Source: JBPRGG01 sp051418075 | GTDB taxonomy: Bacteria > Bacteroidota > Bacteroidia > Cytophagales > Cyclobacteriaceae | NCBI GenBank assembly: GCA_051418075.1 | Contig: JBPRGG010000008.1 | Location: forward strand, 1 to 25,563 | Length of the DNA stretch: 25,563 bases | Reading direction: 5' to 3' | Shown here: piece by piece, positions 15,251 to 24,600 of the stretch | Position numbering within the stretch: the stretch's first letter is position 1 | Layout of the letters: every line of letters begins with the position of its first letter | The notes under the pieces: generated by a model | What the model saw: the letters and a program-made list of their open reading frames with translations, nothing else | Databases searched by the model: none | What the model was told of the DNA's origin: nothing | Made by a program: the position numbers and the translations under genes

Positions 15251-17617
15251 ATGATTATGTACAAGCATACCTTCTTATTTTTATTATTGATCCCCTTCCT
15301 GCTAATAGTATCATGTAGCAAGGAGGAAGATGAAATTCCAGGGGCTGAGCCATTAGCTGTGGCTGAAGGACCACAAACTGCGTTGGTAAATTCTACCGTT
15401 CAATTCAATGGAAGTAACTCTACTGATCCAGATGGTGATCCATTAACTTTTAGTTGGTCTGTAACGGCTTCTCCCCAGGGGAGTTCAGCCTCTTTAGATA
15501 ATCCTTCCCAGGCTATAACTACATTCATCCCTGATCTGCCGGGAAGTTATACCATTACCCTGGCAGTAAGTGACGGTAACTGGGATCCGGTGGAAGACCA
15601 GGTTTTCCTGGAGGTAGTAGAAGCCATTGGAAATCCTCCGGTACCGGTGATTTTTGATGATGATCAGGACCTGATCAGTGCAGACAATAATAATAATGAA
15701 ACTACCATAGGCGTGCCTTATGTTTTGGATGGATCCTTTTCTACCGATCCGGATAACGATGCCATTACTTTTAGTTGGGAAGTGATTGAAAGTCCACAGG
15801 GTAGTGATCCCCAAATCAACGACCCTCAGGCTGAAATAGTTGAGTTTGTGGCGGATGTTACCGGTGAGTATATCATTGGACTTACCCTGGAAGATCAAAA
15901 TGGGAATGTGGCTTCTACCCAGGTGACTTTACTGGCTACGGCTAATCCGGTGGTGTGGAATGAATCAATTTCAGTGGATACTACCTTTCCCAATGTTTTT
16001 GAAGATCCTGCCTTACCTGATTATTTACTTACTGTGAGTGCCATCATCACAGCAGAATTAACCATTGAGCCAGGGGTAGTGATACAGGTGGAACCAGGGA
16101 ATAAAATCACTGTTTCTAGTATTAGCGGAGCTTTGATTGCCCTGGGGAAAGCAGACTCCATGATTGTTTTTACGGCCGAAGATCAAACTAATGGCTGGCC
16201 GGGGATCCTAATAATCAGTAATAATCAAAACAATCAACTGGATCATGTTCAAATTTCATATGCTGGTGCGGCTGCATTAGGCTCCGGTGTGCCTGAAGCT
16301 GCTTTGGGTGTAGAGAGTGGAGATATTGTCAACATCAGTAATTCTCAGATCGATCACAGTTTTGGCTATGGTATGTATGTGGAAAGCGGCGGCTTGATCG
16401 GTTCATTTGAAAACAATGATTTCAACAATAATGGTTTTTATCCTTTAGCATTACCAGCCGATCAGGTAGGTCAGCTTGATCAAAATTCAGTTTTTGCCCA
16501 AAATAATACGGATGCAGTAGAAGTATTGGGAACAACGCTCAGGTTAAATGATGAAATTACCTGGTCCAGCCTTACTGGGCAGGTTCCTTACTATGTGTCC
16601 GGCGATCTGTATCTACAGTCAGGCCTGGTTCTGGATGCCGGTGCAAGTGTGGAAATGAAGAATACAGCATCCATTGTTGTTTCAAATGATGGATATCTTT
16701 CAGCAATAGGTACAGAAACTGACAGTATTTGGATTACCGCTCATGATAAAACCAATGGCTGGCCCGGTATTGCCATTTTTAACAACCAGGCTAATAATAT
16801 ATTTGACTATGTCTCTCTTAGCTATGGTGGTAATGAAGGACTTGGTTCAGGTTTGGAAACCAGCATTATTGGAATAGAAAATGGGGATAAAGCTGCTATT
16901 TCCAATTCCACCATTTCCAACAGTCTGGGAGAGTATGGTTTGTATGTTGAATCTGGAGGAACATTAGGGTCAATAGAAGGCAATCTGTTTAAAAACAACA
17001 GCCAGTTTCCTATCGGTGTACCAACCAATCAGGCCCATCAGTTGAAAGCAGATAATGAATTTCAGGATAATGGTAGTCAGCATGTAGAAATACATGGTGG
17101 GGTCTTAAATGAGTCTCAGGAAGTAAGCTGGGTGAAGTTTACCGATGGCACTCCATTTTACATTTCTGATAGGGTTGATTTACAATCCGGTCTTAAAATC
17201 CTGCCTGGTGCTACCCTTAAATTCGCCAGTGCGGAGGCTATCCGGGTACTAACAGAGGGGTATCTGAATGCTGTGGGTACGGCAGACGAAATGATCACCT
17301 TTACCGCTATGGATCAGGCTAATCCCTGGAACGGCATTGGCTTCTATACCAATTTTAATTCCAATGAATTGAATTACTGTGTGGTATCTTATGCCGGTGC
17401 CAACGGTATAGGTTCAGGATTAGATCCGGCCAATGTCGGAATTGAATCAGGTGATAAAGCCACCATACAGAACTGTGAAATATCCAACAGTGCGGGTGAT
17501 GGTATTTTTGTGGAATCAGGCGGCACAATTAATGACGGAGCTACGGTGGATCAGGTGCTGAATGATTTTGGCAACACCTTTGATCAAAATGCCGGAACTG
17601 ATGTGGTAATAGAATAA
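15251..17617 (+). CDS. PKD-domain lipoprotein with three long beta-helix-like repeats
   Basis: A 788-residue surface or periplasmic lipoprotein: signal 1-22 with lipobox LIVSC (C22), followed by an acidic KEEDE spacer. Two PKD-like Ig domains follow at about 33-125 and 133-230, each with STDPDGDPLTFSW or STDPDNDAITFSW and a GSYTI/GEYII strand. Three repeats of about 188 residues fill the rest. The marker NGWPGI/NPWNGI falls near residues 314, 502 and 691; each repeat also has a YxGxxGxGSG loop, ESGD/ENGD..ISNS and YVESGG/FVESGG. The rung-like valines, isoleucines and asparagines suggest a right-handed parallel beta-helix. Binding of polysaccharide or adhesion is plausible; no catalytic residues can be identified. 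ATG 15257 is an alternative start. Confidence 0.85.
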   Translation: MIMYKHTFLFLLLIPFLLIVSCSKEEDEIPGAEPLAVAEGPQTALVNSTVQFNGSNSTDPDGDPLTFSWSVTASPQGSSASLDNPSQAITTFIPDLPGSYTITLAVSDGNWDPVEDQVFLEVVEAIGNPPVPVIFDDDQDLISADNNNNETTIGVPYVLDGSFSTDPDNDAITFSWEVIESPQGSDPQINDPQAEIVEFVADVTGEYIIGLTLEDQNGNVASTQVTLLATANPVVWNESISVDTTFPNVFEDPALPDYLLTVSAIITAELTIEPGVVIQVEPGNKITVSSISGALIALGKADSMIVFTAEDQTNGWPGILIISNNQNNQLDHVQISYAGAAALGSGVPEAALGVESGDIVNISNSQIDHSFGYGMYVESGGLIGSFENNDFNNNGFYPLALPADQVGQLDQNSVFAQNNTDAVEVLGTTLRLNDEITWSSLTGQVPYYVSGDLYLQSGLVLDAGASVEMKNTASIVVSNDGYLSAIGTETDSIWITAHDKTNGWPGIAIFNNQANNIFDYVSLSYGGNEGLGSGLETSIIGIENGDKAAISNSTISNSLGEYGLYVESGGTLGSIEGNLFKNNSQFPIGVPTNQAHQLKADNEFQDNGSQHVEIHGGVLNESQEVSWVKFTDGTPFYISDRVDLQSGLKILPGATLKFASAEAIRVLTEGYLNAVGTADEMITFTAMDQANPWNGIGFYTNFNSNELNYCVVSYAGANGIGSGLDPANVGIESGDKATIQNCEISNSAGDGIFVESGGTINDGATVDQVLNDFGNTFDQNAGTDVVIE

Positions 17618-17623
17618 TGTATT

Positions 17624-17667
17624 TATCCGGAAGCAGGCGGACCCTTCTTCCGGATATTTTATTTCTC
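17624..17667 (+). terminator. Intrinsic terminator after the PKD lipoprotein gene
   Basis: A perfect 10-bp stem, TATCCGGAAG (17624-17633) and CTTCCGGATA (17647-17656), followed by TTTTATTTCTC. It begins 6 bases after the stop, so the barrel gene downstream is either separately promoted or read through at low level. Confidence 0.75.
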
Positions 17668-17698
17668 TTAAATGATATCAACCTAAACATACTTTAAA

Positions 17699-18292
17699 AT
17701 GAAAAAATTATTTATATCTGTTTGTCTGTCAATACTTGTATTCAATCTCATGGCCCAGGATAATCAACCTGTTGCTGAAAATCTGGCTTATCAAAAAGGA
17801 GACAATATCTTGCAGGCTGGAGTAACATTTGGCTACTATGGCTATGGTTTTGCCGGTTCAAGAAGCTTAAGTGTACCTCCTCTTACTGGTTCCCTGGAGT
17901 TCGGTGTGAATGAGTATTTTAGTGTGGGGCCTTATGTGGGTTTTGCCAGCTGGAATTATGATTGGTTTGCTGTGGGTGATTACAGCTATAACATTCTTTC
18001 ATTAGGAGCAAGGGGCTCTTTTCACTACCTGCCGTTGCTTAATGAAGCACTGGATACGGATTTTGACCTGGAAAAGCTGGATTTTTACGTTTCTTTGTTG
18101 ATTGGTCTGGAATTCCAGAATTTTTCATCCAGCGTTGAAGGTTTTCCCGAGTCCTATGGCAATGATACGGATTTCAGGTTTGGTCCTTTTGTAGGATTTC
18201 GTTACAAATTTAATCCCAATTTTGGGGTATACCTGGAAGGTGGGGCCAATGCTTTTGGATACGGTACTATTGGAGTGAGTTTCCATCTTTAA
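17699..18292 (+). CDS. Small outer-membrane beta-barrel protein
   Basis: A 197-residue protein with a Sec signal peptide (1-19, cut before QDNQP) and an alternating aromatic/Gly pattern typical of an 8-strand OmpX/OmpW-like barrel: VTFGYYGYGFAG, LEFGVNEYFSVGPYVGFASW, FYVSLLIGLEFQNFSS, FRFGPFVGFRYKF, and FGVYLEGGANAFGYGTIGV near the end. It has no OmpA-type domain. The role is unknown; such proteins are structural or small-solute porins. It lies 81 bases after the PKD lipoprotein gene, across a terminator, and converges with the efflux operon. Confidence 0.8.
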   Translation: MKKLFISVCLSILVFNLMAQDNQPVAENLAYQKGDNILQAGVTFGYYGYGFAGSRSLSVPPLTGSLEFGVNEYFSVGPYVGFASWNYDWFAVGDYSYNILSLGARGSFHYLPLLNEALDTDFDLEKLDFYVSLLIGLEFQNFSSSVEGFPESYGNDTDFRFGPFVGFRYKFNPNFGVYLEGGANAFGYGTIGVSFHL

Positions 18293-18368
18293 AAAGAAAG
18301 GGGCTGAATCCCTTATACTTAATGTATTGAATAGAAGGAGTTTAAACCATTGCAATATAATTATAGCA

Positions 18369-18448
18369 AATTTATAGCTCAAGCGGAAAACTCGGTATAG
18401 GATCCTGAAAGTATAATTTATAGCTCAAGTGTTTTCCACTTGAGCTAT
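18369..18448. terminator. Hairpin between convergent genes, with a 15-bp direct repeat
   Basis: ATAGCTCAAGTG (18420-18431) and CACTTGAGCTAT (18437-18448) form a perfect 12-bp stem with a 5-base loop, placed between the barrel gene stop and the cusB stop, so it can serve both directions. Neither side has a long T-run, so termination strength is uncertain. The left arm lies in AATTTATAGCTCAAG, which occurs twice exactly (18369-18383 and 18415-18429). Confidence 0.55.
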
Positions 18449-18466
18449 CCCCTTTAGTTGATAAAA

Positions 18467-20278
18467 TTAATCAATAGTTTCCCTGGTGACACCGCAAGTC
18501 ATCATACTTTCCCCAAAATAAGGATTCCGGATTTCCCGTGACTGGCTCAACCAGTAAGCCCCGTTATTATCAAAGGCCATAGGGCAGTATTGATAATAAG
18601 CGTTGAGGCCGGTAATATTAAATTGTTTTACAGTTTCATATAAGCCGGAAGTAAGGTCAGAAAATGCTTTTCTCTGGGCTTCAAGTTCTTTTTGATCCAT
18701 GATAGATTGGGTACTTTTTTGAATAGAACCCAACATCGCCATCCATTTGTCATGGGCGGAACCACTTAAAAGGGTCATGTCCACATCCTTTAATAGTTGG
18801 GATAAAGTTTCAGCTGCATTCGAGGCTGCCTGGGCATCAGAATCAACCAGCTTATTTTTCAATTCCAGGTATTGATTAAAAACAGCAGCGATTTGTTGCT
18901 TAAATTGCTCATCTACCTCACCCACTTTCGGTTCAGCCAACGTTTGCCCATCGACATTTACTGGATTTTCTTCTGTAGCTGTATGCTGGTGTGCTTCGTT
19001 TGGATCCTGGCCGGTAGCCGGATTCATCATACTCATCTTTCCTTGTAGCTGAGCCGCCGCATCAACTTTAAATACCCCATTGGCCACTACTTCTTCTCCA
19101 GCTTCCAGGCCTTCTGCCACCACATACTGATTACCGGCCTCCGGGCCTAAAATAATTTCCCTGAATTGAAACACAGGTTGTTGGGTATTAGGTTGTTTTA
19201 CATACACAATGGCTCTTTTGCCGGTCCACAATACAGCTGTTTTAGGAATGATCAGAGCTTCTTCCAGGGCTGGCAGCGTAGTGTTAAGCATTCCCTGGGC
19301 AAACATTTCCGGTTTTAAGGTCCCTTTGGGGTTGTCTACTTCTGCTCTGACTGATGCTACCCGGCTGTTAGGATCAATTACCGGATCTATGAAGGCGATC
19401 TGGCTGGTAAATGTTTTGCCGGGCAAAGACTCTATGGTGAATGTTATATCGTCACCGGTCTTGATCCAGGCCAGATCGCTCTCATAAGCATCGAATTGTA
19501 CCCACACTTCATTGAGATTAGCTACCTGGAACAGGGATTTTCCTTCGGTGACATATTCACCGGTGCTTACATTCCGTTCAACTACAGTGCCTGAATTAGG
19601 GGCAAGCACATTAAAATTGTATTGAATTTCCCCTGATGCTAATATGGTCTGGATTTGCTCCTGATTGAGGTCCCATAGTTTAAGTTTATTGATGGCAGAG
19701 TTAAATAGGGCCGGATTAGTATCCTTCATTTTTTGCGCTTCCAACAGTTCTTTTTGAGCTGTAACCAGCTGGGGAGAATAGATGGATGCCATTTTTTGAC
19801 CTTTATAGACTTCCTGTCCGGTAAAATTGATGAAAAGCTTTTCAATCCGGCCGTTAAAGCGGGCTGTGATATCAGAGATCCTGGTTTCATCAACCTGTAC
19901 TTTGCCAGGCAGATAAATTTCCTTATAAGGCTGAGATCTTTCCACCTTCACCGTTTGTACATCTGCTATTTTTAATGCAGCTTCAGTCATCTGTATTTCG
20001 GAATCCAGCAGTTCCACATCTTCATCACCTTCCACCGGGATCAGGTCCATACCACATATGGGGCACTGTCCCGGATCTTCCTGCCGTATTTGAGGGTGCA
20101 TGGAACATGTCCAGGTGGTTTCACCGGCATGGTCATGGTCTTCCAGCGCTACTTCTTCGCGATGGCCCACCTTTTCAGTGTCGCCTCCGAAGAAGATCCA
20201 GCCAAAGAGTAAGCCCAGTAACAAAAATACCAGACCTATGATCAAATTACTCTTATTTAGTTTTTTCATATTTTTCAT
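18467..20278 (-). CDS. cusB: CusB-type RND efflux adaptor with heavy-metal-binding and DUF3347 domains
   Basis: The periplasmic adaptor that links the CusA-like pump to the TolC-like channel; 603 residues from the chosen ATG 20278 (an in-frame TTG at 20296 directly follows the tolC stop; ATG 20269 is also possible). A membrane anchor at about 11-32 is followed by a His/Asp patch (EDHDHAG) and a heavy-metal-binding motif TCSMHPQIRQEDPGQCPICG (C58, C72, C75). Barrel-sandwich and hairpin domains follow (about 95-390; VLAPNSGTVVERNVSTGEYV). The C-terminal DUF3347 (about 450-603) ends with YCPMAFDNNGAYWLSQ (C565) and MMTCG. These Cys/Met/His clusters fit Cu(I)/Ag(I) capture. It is the last gene of the operon. 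Confidence 0.9.
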   Translation of the reverse strand: MKNMKKLNKSNLIIGLVFLLLGLLFGWIFFGGDTEKVGHREEVALEDHDHAGETTWTCSMHPQIRQEDPGQCPICGMDLIPVEGDEDVELLDSEIQMTEAALKIADVQTVKVERSQPYKEIYLPGKVQVDETRISDITARFNGRIEKLFINFTGQEVYKGQKMASIYSPQLVTAQKELLEAQKMKDTNPALFNSAINKLKLWDLNQEQIQTILASGEIQYNFNVLAPNSGTVVERNVSTGEYVTEGKSLFQVANLNEVWVQFDAYESDLAWIKTGDDITFTIESLPGKTFTSQIAFIDPVIDPNSRVASVRAEVDNPKGTLKPEMFAQGMLNTTLPALEEALIIPKTAVLWTGKRAIVYVKQPNTQQPVFQFREIILGPEAGNQYVVAEGLEAGEEVVANGVFKVDAAAQLQGKMSMMNPATGQDPNEAHQHTATEENPVNVDGQTLAEPKVGEVDEQFKQQIAAVFNQYLELKNKLVDSDAQAASNAAETLSQLLKDVDMTLLSGSAHDKWMAMLGSIQKSTQSIMDQKELEAQRKAFSDLTSGLYETVKQFNITGLNAYYQYCPMAFDNNGAYWLSQSREIRNPYFGESMMTCGVTRETID

Positions 20279-20296
20279 GACGTATGATTTATACAA

Positions 20297-21574
20297 TTAT
20301 TGATCCAAGTAATTACCGGAAATATCCAGATCCTGTCCGGTCAGAGTTTGTAACTGATATACCAGGTCGTTTCTTTGTACCCGGGCTTTTTCCAGAGCCA
20401 GGGAATAATTTAACAGTTTGGCCTCCATGTTCAGCAACTGTTCAAAATCGGCATCTCCGGTGCTGAATTCTGATTGAAGCAGATCCAGTGAACGTTGGGC
20501 CAGGTCTGCCAGTTTTTGATTCAGGCCGATCTCGCGCTGGGCCTGCAAGTAGTCATTATAAAGCTGAGCCAGCCTTGTCTCTAATTCTTTTCGGAAATTT
20601 TCCTGACGCAAGGCCACTGCTTCCTGTTTAATTTGGGCTTCCCTGATCATACTTTTATACTTTTTTTGGAAAATGGGGATCTTTACACCCACCTGGGGAG
20701 CCATAATAGCATCCTGGCCGTTATCAGGCATCTCCATATCCGTACGGGGAGCCACATTGATATAATTAACCCCCACCGTAAAAGATGGCATGCCAAGTTT
20801 TTTGGCAACCTTTTGCTGATACTCCATAGCCTTTACTTGCTGATCCAGTTTTTCCAGGTTCGGATTGCGGCTTAGAATTTGCTGATAAATTATTTCAGGG
20901 GATTCTGGCAGGTATAGTGAATCAATGGTTTCGGGTAAAGATACTGATGCGCCTTTATCCCGGTTCAGTAATTGATTAAACCGGGTAAGCACCGGTACTA
21001 TCTGACTTTCCAGATTTTCCAGTCGGGTTTGCAGGTTTTCCTGTTGCATTTCTACCTGTAAAATATCTGAAAAGCTGGCCCTGTTGGCTTCAAAATTGAT
21101 CCGGGCCAGTTCTTTCAATGATTCCAGTAAAACCAGGTTTTCCCGGCTAATATCAATGGATTTTTGCAGGAAGTACATATTATTGTATGTAGTTTTTACC
21201 TGCTCAAACAAGGTCAGTTTTTGTGACTGAAATTCCTGGAAAGCCACTTTTGCCTGCTGTACTGCCGCATCTTCCCTGGTCTGAAGGGTGCCAAACCAGG
21301 GAAAAGCCTGGCTGGCTGACAAAGTAAATTGCTGAGCACCTACCCGGGTTTCCACCGGAGCAATAAAATAGCCAAACATCAATTGGGGATCAGGCAGGGC
21401 ATTCACCTGGGGTACTTCTTCCAAAGCAGCCAGGTAATCCTTAAAAGATGCCCTTAATCCAGGATTATTTTCCGCAGCCAGTTCAAGATAATCATACAGA
21501 CCTTCCTGTGCCAAAGCGGGATGAATCATGGTAATAAATACCAGCCAATAGGTTTTAATAAGTATTTTTTTCAT
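20297..21574 (-). CDS. TolC-family outer-membrane efflux channel (CusC-like)
   Basis: The outer-membrane channel of the tripartite pump; 425 residues with a Sec signal (1-22, ALA before QEGLY). Two homologous helical halves carry the usual alpha-barrel signatures: ELAAENNPGLRASFKDYLAA (about 30-50), long heptad-like helices around 120-160 and 240-370, and EFSTGDADFEQLLNMEAKLL (about 370-390). No lipobox is present, unlike E. coli CusC, which is a lipoprotein. It lies 32 bases after cusA and 18 bases before the cusB start, so one transcript is expected. Confidence 0.88.
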   Translation of the reverse strand: MKKILIKTYWLVFITMIHPALAQEGLYDYLELAAENNPGLRASFKDYLAALEEVPQVNALPDPQLMFGYFIAPVETRVGAQQFTLSASQAFPWFGTLQTREDAAVQQAKVAFQEFQSQKLTLFEQVKTTYNNMYFLQKSIDISRENLVLLESLKELARINFEANRASFSDILQVEMQQENLQTRLENLESQIVPVLTRFNQLLNRDKGASVSLPETIDSLYLPESPEIIYQQILSRNPNLEKLDQQVKAMEYQQKVAKKLGMPSFTVGVNYINVAPRTDMEMPDNGQDAIMAPQVGVKIPIFQKKYKSMIREAQIKQEAVALRQENFRKELETRLAQLYNDYLQAQREIGLNQKLADLAQRSLDLLQSEFSTGDADFEQLLNMEAKLLNYSLALEKARVQRNDLVYQLQTLTGQDLDISGNYLDQ

Positions 21575-21606
21575 TACGCCTATGTTTTATAATCGTTTTG
21601 CCAGTT

Positions 21607-24600
21607 TCAGGCAGTTTTGTTTTTTATTTTTGCTTCCATCCACCAACTATATAACACCGGAACTATGAACATGGTCATGGTTTGGATAAGCATTCCCCCA
21701 AATGTGGGTATAGCCATCGGTACCATAATATCAGCTCCTTTTCCGGTAGAAGTCAGCACTGGCAGCAGGGCAATCATGGTGGTGGCTGTGGTAATAATAG
21801 CTGGCCTTACCCTCTTCTGACCAGCTTCCACTACCGCCTGACGTACTTCCTTTATATTATCCGGTTTGTTTTGGGCAAATACCTGCTTAAGGTAAGTGCC
21901 CATCAAAACCCCGTCGTCGGTGGCAATGCCAAACAAAGCAATAAACCCTACCCAAACAGCTACACTTAAATTAATAGGGTGTACCTGCATCAGGTTCTGA
22001 ACATTTTTACCAAAGAGTTCGAAGTCCAGGAACCACTCCTGACCATAAAGCCAAAGCAAGATAAAGCCACCGGCAAAGGCTACAAAAATGCCTGAAAATA
22101 CAAAGGTGGTCGTCTGTATATTGCCAAACTGAAAATACAGGATCAGCAGGATCACCATCAGGCTGATCGGTATCACAATAGACAATCTTTGGGATGCACG
22201 CACCTGGTTTTCATAATTTCCGGCAAACTCATAGCTCACTCCGGCTGGTAGCTCCCAGGTGCCATCTTCTATCAGTCCATTCAGGTAATCCTGGGCCTGC
22301 TCCACTACATCAACTTCTGCATAACCTTCATTTTTATCAAATATCACATAACTCACCAGGAATGTGTTTTCACTTTTAATATTCTGCGGCCCCCGGATAT
22401 AGGTGATTTCGGCCAGTTCAGTCAAAGGCACCTGTATGCCAGTGGGGGTTGGGATCAGGATATTTTGCAAGTCATCCGGGTTGTCCCTGAATTCCCTGGC
22501 ATACCTCACCCTAACTGCATACCTTTCACGTCCTTCTACAGTGGTAGTCAGGGTATTACCTCCAATGGCCACTCCAATGTATTGCTGAATATTTGCTATT
22601 GTCAGTCCATAACGGGCAATTGCCTGCCGGTCAATATCGATCTGCAGGTAGGGTTTACCAACTACCCGGTCGGCAAAGACTGAGGAGGATTTGATTCCTG
22701 GTACTTCTTTTAGTAATTCTTCCAGCTGTAATCCAACCTGCTCTATGGTTTCCAGGTTAGGGCCGTAAACCTTTAAGCCCATAGGAGCCCGCATTCCGGT
22801 AGCCAGCATCACTAGTCGGGTCTGAATAGGTTGAAGTTTAGGAGCCGAGGTCATCCCCGGAATGTTGGTCATTTTTACAATTTCCTCCCAGATATCATCC
22901 GGCGACTGGATATGAGATCGCCATTGACGGAAATATTCTCCTGAAGCATCCGGTATCAGGTATTCCGCCAAATTTTGTTTCACCTGATCCAGGTCCAGGT
23001 TTTCCATGGCAAAGATCTGCTCGCCCTGCTGGTTGACAAAATAGTGGTCTGAGTTGTTATAGGCTAGATTTCCATCCAGGTTCAGCCGGAAGTTTCCCTG
23101 GTCATTCACTTCAAACCGGACCCTTCTTCCATTTTCATCCAGGATGTATTCCGGTTTATAATTAATTACATTTTCAAACATGGAGATGGGAGCAGGATCC
23201 AGGGCAGAAGCAGCACGACCCCATTTTCCTACTGTCATCTCTACTTCCGGAATGGCCGTTACCCGTTTATCCAGCAATTGAATGATCTCCACATTTTCCT
23301 CTATACCTGAATGAGGCATGGTGGTGGGCATTAGCAGAAACGAACCTTCATCCAGGGGTGGCATAAATTCCTTGCCCAATCCAGGAAAGGTAGCGCTTAA
23401 AGAACCCCAAAAGTCAGTTTGACGCATCTCTACACCTATTTTACCCAACCCTGCAGCCACAAATCCGAATGTTTTGTTAAAACCTTGCCAGGAAAGCAAG
23501 CCCCACAGGAGGATTATCACAGGCAAGACTAAAAATTGTTTTTTATGTGCAAGGCTCCATCTCAGGATGGGAGTATATTTTTTGGTGATCAGGTACAGGA
23601 TGCCCAGAATCAGGGCCACCAGGACAAGAACAAAGATAAAGTTGGTAAACAGGCTTCTATCTGCTCCCAGAGGCAACCAATAACGAGCCAGGAAATATAA
23701 AACCAATAAAACAACCAGCCCAATGGTGATCCATCCTGAATAGGTCCTCCATTTTTCAGGAAGTTTATCCTCCAATAGGTTCTTCAGACCTAGTAAAATG
23801 AGCCCTATTCCTGCCACTGGCAGGATGAAAAGGCTAAATACGCCTAAGGAGAGTACTGCTACATTCCAGATCCTGCGGGTTCGCTTTCGGCCGAAATTGA
23901 TGGAAAAGATCCAATGGGCAAATGCAGGGATCACCACCAAGCCTATGAACAGGGAAGCCAGTAAGGCAAAGGTTTTGGTAAAGGCCAGCGGCCGGAATAG
24001 CTTACCTTCCTGTGCTTCCAGGGCAAAGACAGGCAAAAAGCTCACCACTGTAGTGGCCAGAGCAGTCATTACAGCTGATGCCACTTCGGTAGTAGCTTCA
24101 TAAATGATTTTAATTTTTGGTCGGTTCCGGTTTTCCTTCATTTCCAGGTGGCGGATCATATTCTCTGTGAGCACTACCCCCACATCCACCATCACTCCTA
24201 TAGCAATGGCAATACCTGACAGGGCTACGATATTGGCATCCACTCCGGCATATTTCATCACGATAAAGGTCATCAACACCCCTATGGGCAATATGCTGGA
24301 AATTAGAACCGATGCCCTTAGGTTCAGCACCAAAACGATCACCACCAGGATACTGATCAGTATTTCCAGGGAAAGGGCTTCTTCCAGGGTGCCCAGGGTT
24401 TCCTTGATCAAGCCGGTGCGGTCATAAAACGGCACAATAGTCACTTTGGAAACAGAACCGTCAGCCAACACTTTGGAGGGTAATCCGGGGGCAATTTCCC
24501 GGATCTTTTCTTTAACCTGGTTGATTACTTCAAGGGGGTTGGAGCCATAACGGGCCACTACCACCCCTCCTGTTGCTTCGGCTCCGGCTTTATCCAATCC

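Noticed and set aside
23798..24427. Plus-strand ORFs of 101 and 107 codons opposite cusA
   Set aside because: Antisense shadows of a long, clearly conserved pump gene with no motif of their own.
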